Below are positions 57,393 to 64,000 of a DNA stretch of 64,000 bases, in pieces. The notes beneath the pieces were generated by a model. That model searched no databases and was not told where the DNA came from. It worked only from the letters and a program-made list of their open reading frames with translations. The translations under genes and the position numbers were made by a program. The stretch comes from Glutamicibacter uratoxydans (lineage in GTDB: Bacteria > Actinomycetota > Actinomycetes > Actinomycetales > Micrococcaceae): NCBI RefSeq assembly GCF_006539925.1, contig NZ_BJNY01000016.1:1-64000 (forward strand), written 5' to 3'. Within the stretch, counting starts at the first letter, position 1, and every line of letters begins with the position of its first letter.

Positions 57393-58043
57393 ATGACCGC
57401 AACCCGCAATGTTAAGGGCCTGCTGGGCACGAAGCTCGGCATGACCCAGGTTTGGGACGAGAACAACAACCTGATCCCTGTCACCGTCGTGCAGGCTGAT
57501 AGCAACGTTGTCACCCAGCTTCGCAACGCTGACCGCGATGGCTACACCGCAGTTCAGATCGGCTACGGCCAGATCGATCCTCGCAAGGTAACCAAGCCAC
57601 TGGCTGGTCACTTCGAAGCTGCTGGCGTGACCCCACGTCGTCACCTGGTAGAACTGCGCACCGCAGACGCTGCCGAGTACGCAGCTGGCCAGGAACTGTC
57701 CGTCGAGATCTTCGAAGCCGGCCAGAAGGTCGACGTCGTAGGCACCTCGAAGGGTAAGGGCTTCGCCGGTACCATGAAGCGTCACAACTTCTCGGGCGTT
57801 GGCGCATCCCACGGTGCTCACAAGAACCACCGTAAGCCAGGTTCCATCGGCGGCGCATCGACCCCAGGTCGCGTCTTCCGTGGACAGAAGATGGCCGGTC
57901 GCATGGGTGCTGAGCGTGTAACCACTCAGAACCTGACCATTCACGCTATCGACGCTGAGAAGAACCTCCTGCTGATCAAGGGTGCCGTTCCAGGCGCCCG
58001 CGGCCGCGTCGTCCTCGTACGCACCGCCGTGAAGGGAGCATAA
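57393..58043 (+). CDS. rplC: 50S ribosomal protein L3
   Basis: The 216-residue protein shows [20 protein letters not shown] and [20 protein letters not shown], the peptidyl-transferase-side loop. AGGGGAGGT lies upstream of ATG 57393 with a long spacer. The next start is 4 nt after the stop. Confidence 0.97.
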   Translation: MTATRNVKGLLGTKLGMTQVWDENNNLIPVTVVQADSNVVTQLRNADRDGYTAVQIGYGQIDPRKVTKPLAGHFEAAGVTPRRHLVELRTADAAEYAAGQELSVEIFEAGQKVDVVGTSKGKGFAGTMKRHNFSGVGASHGAHKNHRKPGSIGGASTPGRVFRGQKMAGRMGAERVTTQNLTIHAIDAEKNLLLIKGAVPGARGRVVLVRTAVKGA

Positions 58044-58047
58044 GTAA

Positions 58048-58650
58048 ATGACTAAGGCACTTAACGTCGAGCTGCCTGCAGCAATCTTCGACGTACAGAC
58101 CAATGTCCCGCTGCTGCACCAGGTTGTCGTCGCACAGCTTGCTGCTGCCCGCCAGGGTACCCACAAGACCAAGGACCGCTCCGAGGTTTCGGGTGCAGGT
58201 CGCAAGCCGTTCAAGCAGAAGGGTACCGGCCGCGCTCGTCAGGGTTCGATCCGTGCTCCTCACATGACCGGCGGCGGCATCGTCCATGGTCCAACCCCAC
58301 GTGACTACTCGCAGCGCACCCCGAAGAAGATGAAGGCTGCTGCTCTGCGCGGCGCCCTGTCTGATCGCGCACGCTTCGACCGCGTCCACGTGATTGAGAA
58401 CCTGGTTGCTGGCGAGAAGCCATCGACCAAGGACGCTCTGGCAACCCTGCGCTCGCTGACTGAGCGCAAGAACCTGCTTGTCGTCATCGATCGCGCCAAC
58501 GATGTTGCTGCACTGTCCGTGCGCAACCTCGCAGATGTGCACGTTCTGTACGTCGACCAGCTGAACACCTACGATGTTCTGGTTTCGGATGACGTAGTCT
58601 TCACCAAGGCTGCCTTCGATGCCCTGGTCCAGAAGGAGGAAGCCAAGTGA
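58048..58650 (+). CDS. rplD: 50S ribosomal protein L4
   Basis: The 200-residue protein shows the exit-tunnel loop ([20 protein letters not shown]) and a globular C-terminal part ending QKEEAK. L4 is the autogenous repressor of the S10 operon in E. coli. Its stop overlaps the rplW start by 4 nt (GTGA). Confidence 0.97.
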   Translation: MTKALNVELPAAIFDVQTNVPLLHQVVVAQLAAARQGTHKTKDRSEVSGAGRKPFKQKGTGRARQGSIRAPHMTGGGIVHGPTPRDYSQRTPKKMKAAALRGALSDRARFDRVHVIENLVAGEKPSTKDALATLRSLTERKNLLVVIDRANDVAALSVRNLADVHVLYVDQLNTYDVLVSDDVVFTKAAFDALVQKEEAK

Positions 58651-58949
58651 GCACCTTCTCCAAGGCTCCACACGACGTGGTCATCGCACCAGTCGTTTCG
58701 GAAAAGAGCTACGGTCTGATCGACGAAGGTAAGTACACCTTCCTGGTCGACCCACGTTCGAACAAGTCGGAAATCAAGAATGCCGTTGAAGCTATCTTCA
58801 ACGTCAAGGTTGACTCCGTAAACACCATCAACCGTGCAGGTAAGCGCAAGCGCACCCGCTTCGGGTGGGGTGCACGCAAGGCTACCAAGCGTGCCATCAT
58901 CACCCTGAAGGACGGTTCGATTGACATCTTCGGCGGTCCGCTTTCCTAA
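58647..58949 (+). CDS. rplW: 50S ribosomal protein L23
   Basis: The 100-residue protein shows [19 protein letters not shown] and the tunnel-exit loop [20 protein letters not shown], a docking site for trigger factor and SRP. GTG 58647 is coupled to rplD. Confidence 0.97.
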   Translation: MSTFSKAPHDVVIAPVVSEKSYGLIDEGKYTFLVDPRSNKSEIKNAVEAIFNVKVDSVNTINRAGKRKRTRFGWGARKATKRAIITLKDGSIDIFGGPLS

Positions 58950-58981
58950 GCGGAGACCACTTTAACGAGGAATAAGAATAA

Positions 58982-59821
58982 ATGGGAATTCGTAAGTACA
59001 AGCCGACTACCCCGGGCCTGCGCGGCTCGTCGGTAGCCGACTTCGCAGAAATCACCCGATCGACTCCGGAAAAGTCGCTGGTTCGCCCGCTCACCAAGAG
59101 CGGCGGCCGCAACAACTCCGGTAAGATCACCACCCGTCACAAGGGTGGCGGACACAAGCGCGCTTACCGCGTGATCGACTTCCGTCGTCACGACAAGGAC
59201 GGCGTTCCGGCAAAGGTCGCTCACATCGAGTACGACCCGAACCGTACCGCACGCATCGCGCTGCTCCACTACGTGGACGGCACCAAGCGCTACATCATCG
59301 CTCCGAACAACCTCAACCAGGGTGACACCGTTGAGGCCGGTCCGAACGCTGATATCAAGCCAGGCAACAACCTGCCACTGCGTAACATCCCGGTTGGTTC
59401 CGTGATTCACGCTGTTGAGCTTCGCCCAGGCGGCGGCGCCAAGATGGCACGTTCCGCTGGTGCTTCGATCCAGCTCGTAGCCCGTGAAGGTCGCTTCGCC
59501 CAGCTGCGTCTGCCTTCCGGCGAAATCCGCAACGTTGATGTGCGCTGCCGCGCAACCATCGGCGAAGTTGGCAACGCCGAGCAGATCAACATCAACTGGG
59601 GCAAGGCCGGCCGTATGCGCTGGAAGGGCGTTCGCCCAACCGTGCGTGGTGTGGCTATGAACCCAATCGACCACCCACACGGTGGCGGTGAAGGTAAGAC
59701 CTCCGGTGGTCGTCACCCGGTCAACCCTAACGGTAAGCGTGAAGGACGCACCCGTCGTCCGAACAAGGAAAGCGACAAGCTCATTGTGCGTCGTCGCAAG
59801 ACCGGCAAGAACAAGCGATAG
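58982..59821 (+). CDS. rplB: 50S ribosomal protein L2
   Basis: The 279-residue protein shows [38 protein letters not shown] and the peptidyl-transferase-linked C-terminal region [20 protein letters not shown], with the conserved histidine. AACGAGGAATAAGAATAA precedes the ATG. Confidence 0.98.
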   Translation: MGIRKYKPTTPGLRGSSVADFAEITRSTPEKSLVRPLTKSGGRNNSGKITTRHKGGGHKRAYRVIDFRRHDKDGVPAKVAHIEYDPNRTARIALLHYVDGTKRYIIAPNNLNQGDTVEAGPNADIKPGNNLPLRNIPVGSVIHAVELRPGGGAKMARSAGASIQLVAREGRFAQLRLPSGEIRNVDVRCRATIGEVGNAEQININWGKAGRMRWKGVRPTVRGVAMNPIDHPHGGGEGKTSGGRHPVNPNGKREGRTRRPNKESDKLIVRRRKTGKNKR

Positions 59822-59833
59822 GAGCCTGGAAAC

Positions 59834-60115
59834 ATGCCACGCAGCCTGAAGAAAGGCCCCTTCGTCGATCAGCACCTGTTCCTGAAGGTCGTTGCTGAAA
59901 ACGAAAAGGGCACCAAGAACGTCATCAAGACGTGGTCCCGCCGTTCGATGATCATCCCGGACATGCTGGGACACACCATCGCCGTGCACGACGGTCGCAA
60001 GCACATTCCTGTGTTCGTTACCGAATCCATGGTTGGTCACAAGCTCGGTGAGTTTGCTCCAACCCGCACGTTCCGTGGCCACGTAAAGGACGACAAGAAG
60101 GGCAAGCGCCGCTAG
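59834..60115 (+). CDS. rpsS: 30S ribosomal protein S19
   Basis: The 93-residue protein shows [19 protein letters not shown], the [20 protein letters not shown] block and [16 protein letters not shown]. It binds the 30S head with S13. It starts 12 nt after rplB. Confidence 0.97.
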   Translation: MPRSLKKGPFVDQHLFLKVVAENEKGTKNVIKTWSRRSMIIPDMLGHTIAVHDGRKHIPVFVTESMVGHKLGEFAPTRTFRGHVKDDKKGKRR

Positions 60116-60175
60116 TCCCCGCAAGGGAACTAGTGATCGCTTAGCACTTCTTCGAAAGACGAGAGAAGGAAAGCA

Positions 60176-60538
60176 ATGGAAGCCAAGGCAATTGCGCGCC
60201 ATATCCGCGTGACGCCTATGAAGGCCCGGCGCGTCGTCAACCTTGTTCGTGGTCTGCAGACCAACGAAGCACTGGCAATCCTGAAGTTCGCCCCACAGGC
60301 AGCTTCGGAGCCGGTATACAAGGTTGTTGCATCGGCAGTGGCTAACGCCCGTGCCGCCGCGGACCGCGCAGGTGAAGCATTCAATGAGGACGAGCTGTAC
60401 ATCAGCGAGGCGTTTGTTGACGAGGGTCCGACCATGAAGCGGTTCCAGCCGCGTGCACAGGGTCGCGCATTCCAGATCAAGAAGCGCACCAGCCACGTGA
60501 CTGTGGTTGTTTCAACCCAGAAGGGTGGGGAGAACTAA
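60176..60538 (+). CDS. rplV: 50S ribosomal protein L22
   Basis: The 120-residue protein shows [20 protein letters not shown] and the exit-tunnel hairpin [20 protein letters not shown]; no macrolide-type insertion is seen there. GAGAAGGAAAGCA precedes ATG 60176. Its stop abuts the rpsC start directly. Confidence 0.97.
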   Translation: MEAKAIARHIRVTPMKARRVVNLVRGLQTNEALAILKFAPQAASEPVYKVVASAVANARAAADRAGEAFNEDELYISEAFVDEGPTMKRFQPRAQGRAFQIKKRTSHVTVVVSTQKGGEN

Positions 60539-61327
60539 ATGGGACAGAAGGTAAACCCGAACGGTTTCCGTCTCGGCATCACCACTGACCACGTGTCGCA
60601 CTGGTTCGCCGATTCCAGCAAGCCAGGTCAGCGCTACGCTGACTACGTCAAGGAAGACGTGCAGATCCGTGCACTGCTTTCTGACGGTATGGACCGCGCA
60701 GGCATCGCCCGCGTAGAGATCGAGCGTACCCGTGACCGCGTGCGTGTGGATATCCACACCGCTCGCCCGGGCATTGTTATCGGCCGCCGCGGCGCCGAAG
60801 CTGACCGCATTCGCGGCGAGCTGGAAAAGCTCACCAAGAAGCAGGTTCAGCTGAACATCCTCGAGGTCAAGAACCCTGACATGGAGGCCCAGCTGGTCGC
60901 CCAGGGCATCGCCGAGCAGCTTGCTTCCCGCGTGGCATTCCGCCGTGCGATGAAGAAGGCAATGCAGTCGGCAATGCGCGCTGGTGCCAAGGGCATCCGC
61001 GTTCAGTGCTCCGGTCGTTTGGGCGGCGCTGAAATGTCGCGCAAGGAGTTCTACCGCGAAGGCCGTGTGCCGCTGCACACCCTGCGCGCGAACATCGACT
61101 TCGGCAAGTTCGAAGCCAAGACCACCTTCGGCCGCATCGGCGTGAAGGTTTGGATCTACAAGGGTGACGTCACCGCCAAGGAACTGGCTGCACAGCAGGC
61201 TGCTGCTGCTCCAGCTCGTGGCGGCCGTGGCGGCAACGATCGTCCACGTGGTGGCGAGCGTCGTCGTCGCAACGACCGCAACAAGGGCGCTGCTGCAGCT
61301 CCGGCTGCGGAAGGAGGAGAGGCTTAA
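60539..61327 (+). CDS. rpsC: 30S ribosomal protein S3
   Basis: The 262-residue protein shows [20 protein letters not shown], the KH domain ([20 protein letters not shown]) and the C-terminal S3 domain. A Gly/Arg- and Ala-rich tail of about 45 residues ([20 protein letters not shown]) extends beyond the E. coli length, as in related actinobacteria. The rplP ATG follows without a gap. Confidence 0.97.
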   Translation: MGQKVNPNGFRLGITTDHVSHWFADSSKPGQRYADYVKEDVQIRALLSDGMDRAGIARVEIERTRDRVRVDIHTARPGIVIGRRGAEADRIRGELEKLTKKQVQLNILEVKNPDMEAQLVAQGIAEQLASRVAFRRAMKKAMQSAMRAGAKGIRVQCSGRLGGAEMSRKEFYREGRVPLHTLRANIDFGKFEAKTTFGRIGVKVWIYKGDVTAKELAAQQAAAAPARGGRGGNDRPRGGERRRRNDRNKGAAAAPAAEGGEA

Positions 61328-61744
61328 ATGCTTATCCCACGTCGAGTAAAGTTCCGCAAGCAGCACCACCCGAAGCGTTCGGGCGCTGCCAAGGGCGGAA
61401 CCACCGTAACTTTCGGTGAGTTCGGTATCCAGGCGCTTACCCCGGCTTATGTGACTAACCGTCAGATCGAAGCCGCGCGTATCGCCATGACCCGTTACAT
61501 CAAGCGTGGCGGTAAGGTGTGGATCAACATCTACCCAGACCGTCCGCTGACCAAGAAGCCTGCTGAAACCCGCATGGGTTCCGGTAAGGGTTCACCTGAG
61601 TGGTGGGTCGCCAACGTCAAGCCAGGACGAGTCATGTTTGAACTCGGTGGCGTCAGTGAAGAAGTAGCTCGTGAGGCTCTGCGCCTTGCGATCCACAAGC
61701 TGCCGATGAAGGCACGCATCGTACGTCGTGAGGGTGGTGAATAG
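61328..61744 (+). CDS. rplP: 50S ribosomal protein L16
   Basis: The 138-residue protein shows [19 protein letters not shown] and [21 protein letters not shown]16 binds near the A-site tRNA elbow. The rpmC gene starts 2 nt after its stop. Confidence 0.97.
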   Translation: MLIPRRVKFRKQHHPKRSGAAKGGTTVTFGEFGIQALTPAYVTNRQIEAARIAMTRYIKRGGKVWINIYPDRPLTKKPAETRMGSGKGSPEWWVANVKPGRVMFELGGVSEEVAREALRLAIHKLPMKARIVRREGGE

Positions 61745-61746
61745 GG

Positions 61747-62016
61747 ATGGCTATCGGTTCTAAGGACCTTAACATCGAGTCCCTGGACGGCTTCGATAAC
61801 GCTCGTTTGAACGAGGAATTGAAGAAGGCCAAGGCTGAACTGTTCAACCTGCGTTTCCAGTCGGCCACCGGCCAGCTCGAGACCCATGGCAACCTGAAGT
61901 CCGTCAAGCGCGACATCGCACGCATCTACACTGTGCTGCGCGAGCGCGAGCTGGGCATTCGTCAGGAAGTCGTTGTCCCGGTTGAAGAGACCAAAAAGGG
62001 CAAGGAAGCTAAGTAA
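61747..62016 (+). CDS. rpmC: 50S ribosomal protein L29
   Basis: The 89-residue protein shows the L29 core [20 protein letters not shown] and [20 protein letters not shown], with short N- and C-terminal extensions. Its stop overlaps the rpsQ start by 1 nt (TAATG). Confidence 0.96.
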   Translation: MAIGSKDLNIESLDGFDNARLNEELKKAKAELFNLRFQSATGQLETHGNLKSVKRDIARIYTVLRERELGIRQEVVVPVEETKKGKEAK

Positions 62017-62303
62017 TGAGCGAGAAGGAGAACGGTGTGGCTGACGCAACCGAGCGCAACGACCGCAAGACCCTCCGTGGTTACGTGGTTTCCGACAAGA
62101 TGCAGAAGACCATCGTCGTTGACGTTGAGGACCGTGTTAAGCACGCCCTCTACGGCAAGGTTATGCGTCGTAACAAGAACGTGAAGGCTCACGACGAGAA
62201 CAACGAGGCCGGCATCGGTGACTTGGTTGTAATCGCTGAGACCCGCCCGCTGTCCGCTGACAAGCGCTGGCGTCTCGTTGAGATCGTTGAGAAGGCTAAG
62301 TAA
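62016..62303 (+). CDS. rpsQ: 30S ribosomal protein S17
   Basis: The 95-residue protein shows [20 protein letters not shown] and [20 protein letters not shown]. The N-terminus has an extra 15 or so charged residues. It is the last gene of the S10 operon here, followed by a strong terminator; the spc genes (rplN onward) do not follow within the window. Confidence 0.97.
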   Translation: MSEKENGVADATERNDRKTLRGYVVSDKMQKTIVVDVEDRVKHALYGKVMRRNKNVKAHDENNEAGIGDLVVIAETRPLSADKRWRLVEIVEKAK

Positions 62304-62340
62304 GCTTTCTTGGTGATCTCACGGATTACGTGAATTGCTG

Positions 62341-62383
62341 AAAACGCCCCGGTATCATCGCAAGATGAGGCCGGGGCGTTTTT
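62341..62383 (+). terminator. Strong terminator of the S10 operon
   Basis: A 12-bp stem (62341-62352 with 62371-62382) is topped by an inner TCATC/GATGA stem with a GCAA loop and ends in a T-run. Confidence 0.95.
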
Positions 62384-62442
62384 GCATGCCGTGCAATGAG
62401 TCCCCGCAGCGTTGTCACTAGAAGCGAAATCGAAACAGGGGC

Positions 62443-62820
62443 ATGAACTGGATTGAGAAGTGGTTCGACGAAACTAACTGGCCGCGTGACGCTAGGTTAG
62501 ACGTATTCCGTGATGCCGTATGGGAATTGTCGTTCAATGGCGAATTAAGGGGATGGGTGACAACCTCGATCGGCATGATGCGTTCATTTCCCATTTTCTG
62601 GGAAAAACAAGAGCAAATGTGGTTTCAAGTCCATTGGGACGATGGAACCCAGGAACAGCTAGAAGAGGACTATGGCCCGGGGTGGTACACCGTTGAAGAG
62701 TTCTTGAGCGGATCCTTTGTCGCCGATGACCCTCAGAACGGCAAGGAAACTACTTTTGCAGCGAGACCGATCAGCGGAGAGGAACGAGATGAACTGTGGA
62801 GTCGTTTGGGGATGGTCTAG
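62443..62820 (+). CDS. Soluble protein of unknown function
   Basis: The 125-residue acidic protein is rich in Trp (MNWIEKWFDETNWP; GPGWYTVEEFLSG) with no signal peptide or membrane helix. No family is recognised. AGGGG lies a few nucleotides before ATG 62443. GC is lower than in the adjacent S10 operon, which hints at later acquisition between S10 and spc operons. Confidence 0.55.
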   Translation: MNWIEKWFDETNWPRDARLDVFRDAVWELSFNGELRGWVTTSIGMMRSFPIFWEKQEQMWFQVHWDDGTQEQLEEDYGPGWYTVEEFLSGSFVADDPQNGKETTFAARPISGEERDELWSRLGMV

Positions 62821-62892
62821 CGCTGTCGTGGACCTTTTAGTTTCCAAGTTCTTCATGAAGCTGAACCGGGGAAGACGAGCACCGCTGGCGGG

Positions 62893-63690
62893 TCAGCCCG
62901 ACAGCCGGTAATTGCTGGGACTAAAACCAAGGACCTTGCGAAAGTCGCTGGCTAGATGTGCTTGATCCGAGTAGTCCAAGTTCACGGCGATCTGCGCTAT
63001 GGATGTTCCAGGATCCTCGCGCAGCTGCTGCGCTGCTTCTTGAAGGCGATACCTGCGAATGACACTGAGTGGCGAAAGCCCTAGGTATTTCATTGAGAGG
63101 CGCTGCAGGCTGCGCGGTGTCATATTCAGCTGCTCGGCCACTTGATCGACGCGAATGATTGACCGAGTGGCAGAGACAAATTCTATGAAGGAGTTTGCCT
63201 GCAGGCCGGTAGCGTCAACTTGTTCAGTCGATCGCTGGATCCAGGTGCTGAACACATCCACACATTCCTGATTAAGCTGGCGCAGCCCCGTGTCGGAGTG
63301 TAGTTCTCGGATATCGCCCGCCAAATCCGGGGAAGGGTAAGCTACCTCGCTGTCCAGCAGGTCCTTCACTGGAGTGTGCAGGGTCTTGCTGAATACGAAG
63401 CCAGCCGCGGGTTTCAGCAATGCGGCAACTGCCCACCCCTGCCCGGAGAGATCCTTGTGAGAGGCACCGCTGGCGGGTCCGGCCAAGGTAATTTCATCCG
63501 GCTGGACCACCAGGTTCATCAGCGGGAACGGCAAAAGCTGCTGCCGTGAAACACGTCCCGGAGCGATACTCCAGCGCGAAATCCAGAACCAATAGACTCG
63601 GTCGCTCAAATCTTTAGGCGGCAAAATGCGCTCGAACTCGGGCAGCCGGGCCGGATACAGGACCCCGCGCTTGTCAACGATGCCAGTCAT
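62893..63690 (-). CDS. AraC-family transcriptional regulator
   Basis: The 265-residue protein has an N-terminal sensor region (cupin-like, about 5-150) and a C-terminal double HTH (RVDQVAEQLNMTPRSLQRLS; SIAQIAVNLDYSDQAHLASD; FRKVLGFSPSNYR). ATG 63690 is preferred because GAGG lies about 8 nt upstream; GTG 63699 would add three residues. It is divergent from the VOC gene, 67 bp apart, and probably regulates it. Confidence 0.87.
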   Translation of the reverse strand: MTGIVDKRGVLYPARLPEFERILPPKDLSDRVYWFWISRWSIAPGRVSRQQLLPFPLMNLVVQPDEITLAGPASGASHKDLSGQGWAVAALLKPAAGFVFSKTLHTPVKDLLDSEVAYPSPDLAGDIRELHSDTGLRQLNQECVDVFSTWIQRSTEQVDATGLQANSFIEFVSATRSIIRVDQVAEQLNMTPRSLQRLSMKYLGLSPLSVIRRYRLQEAAQQLREDPGTSIAQIAVNLDYSDQAHLASDFRKVLGFSPSNYRLSG

Positions 63691-63757
63691 CAAGCACACC
63701 TCAAGGTTGTCGCAAATTTACAAGCACAAGGATGCCATGAGCCCATAGCCTTGAGAC

Positions 63758-64000
63758 ATGGAAATGGAGAATCTCCCAGCCAAGGGAATCACTGGAAACC
63801 ACGCCACAGCTGGAGTGCCCAACGGAGTCACTACTTTGACACCTTTTCTTGCGGTCCAAGGAGCAGCGCAGGCTCTGGAATTCTATACGGGCGTCTTCGG
63901 CGCAAGGGTTGTTGATGCCACCGAATTGGGTGGTGTAGTCGTTCATGCGGAAATCGATTTCGGCCAAGGCCATCTTCAGATCGGCGAGCCGAGCCCGGAC
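63758..64000 (+). CDS. VOC-family (glyoxalase/bleomycin-resistance fold) protein, partial
   Basis: The frame starts at ATG 63758 and runs open to the window edge, 81 codons. It reads TLTPFLAVQGAAQALEFYTG followed by VFGARVVDATELGG, the usual first beta-alpha unit of PhnB-like VOC proteins; the metal-binding residues of the second module are not in view. ATG 63764 is an alternative start. Likely a dioxygenase-, lyase- or resistance-type protein; the function is undetermined. Confidence 0.75.
   Translation, partial: MEMENLPAKGITGNHATAGVPNGVTTLTPFLAVQGAAQALEFYTGVFGARVVDATELGGVVVHAEIDFGQGHLQIGEPSPD

Noticed and set aside
58946-60496. A minus-strand frame spanning rplB-rpsS-rplV
   Set aside because: It crosses three ribosomal genes in antisense without homology.
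1-64000. Search by eye for CRISPR arrays, insertion sequences, toxin-antitoxin pairs and defence systems
   Set aside because: No regularly spaced repeats, transposase motifs or paired small toxin genes were seen; the only mobile-element gene is the integrase at 6335-7129.

Overview
The window is chromosomal DNA of a high-GC Gram-positive actinobacterium, most likely a member of the Micrococcaceae (Arthrobacter/Glutamicibacter-like). The grounds are mycothiol synthase beside a GlnR-type regulator and a ppk-mutT1 pair, a NusG with a long acidic N-terminus, frequent GTG and TTG starts, HadA/HadB-like dehydratases beside murB, and secE-nusG-rplKA / rplJL-rpoBC / rpsLG-fusA-tuf / S10 clusters in actinobacterial style. 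The genus is an inference.

Region 1 (1-7.4 kb) is visibly lower in GC and looks like the right end of an integrated element: a methyltransferase relic, a C4-dicarboxylate carrier, an M20 amidohydrolase-MFS operon divergent from a double Lrp/AsnC regulator, and a tyrosine recombinase that stops about 240 bp short of a 3'-half tRNA (Met-like) relic with its own terminator. An intact tRNA gene would be expected to the left of the window.

Region 2 (7.8-32.4 kb) is house-keeping and accessory core genome: a MaoC hydratase, a small alarmone synthetase, a DUF2797 protein, hadAB-MFS-murB-GNAT, asd, folA-thyA, mutT1-ppk-mshD-glnR, a 39-aa membrane peptide, a nitrobindin-like protein, ygfZ, pfkA, a PspC envelope-stress cluster (three PspC-type proteins, one fused to a histidine kinase, with a LuxR-type response regulator) and an aspartate aminotransferase.

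Region 3 (32.6-62.4 kb) is the transcription/translation core: tRNA-Trp, secE, nusG, rplK, rplA; a C-rich-loop small RNA (6C-like); the L10 leader, rplJ, rplL; an acyltransferase and a YbaK-type deacylase inserted before rpoB-rpoC; rpsL-rpsG-fusA-tuf; a 1290-residue polytopic membrane protein inserted between tuf and the S10 operon; then rpsJ-rplC-rplD-rplW-rplB-rpsS-rplV-rpsC-rplP-rpmC-rpsQ, closed by a strong terminator. Region 4 (62.4-64 kb) holds an unknown soluble protein, an AraC regulator and a divergent VOC (glyoxalase-fold) protein cut by the window edge.

No CRISPR array, insertion sequence or defence system was seen. The least explained signals are non-coding: the 6C-like RNA at 35.8 kb, a three-way-junction RNA between fusA and tuf, structured leaders ahead of rplK and rpsJ, and nested inverted repeats ahead of the PspC-kinase gene. 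All calls come from reading the sequence; none was checked against a database.
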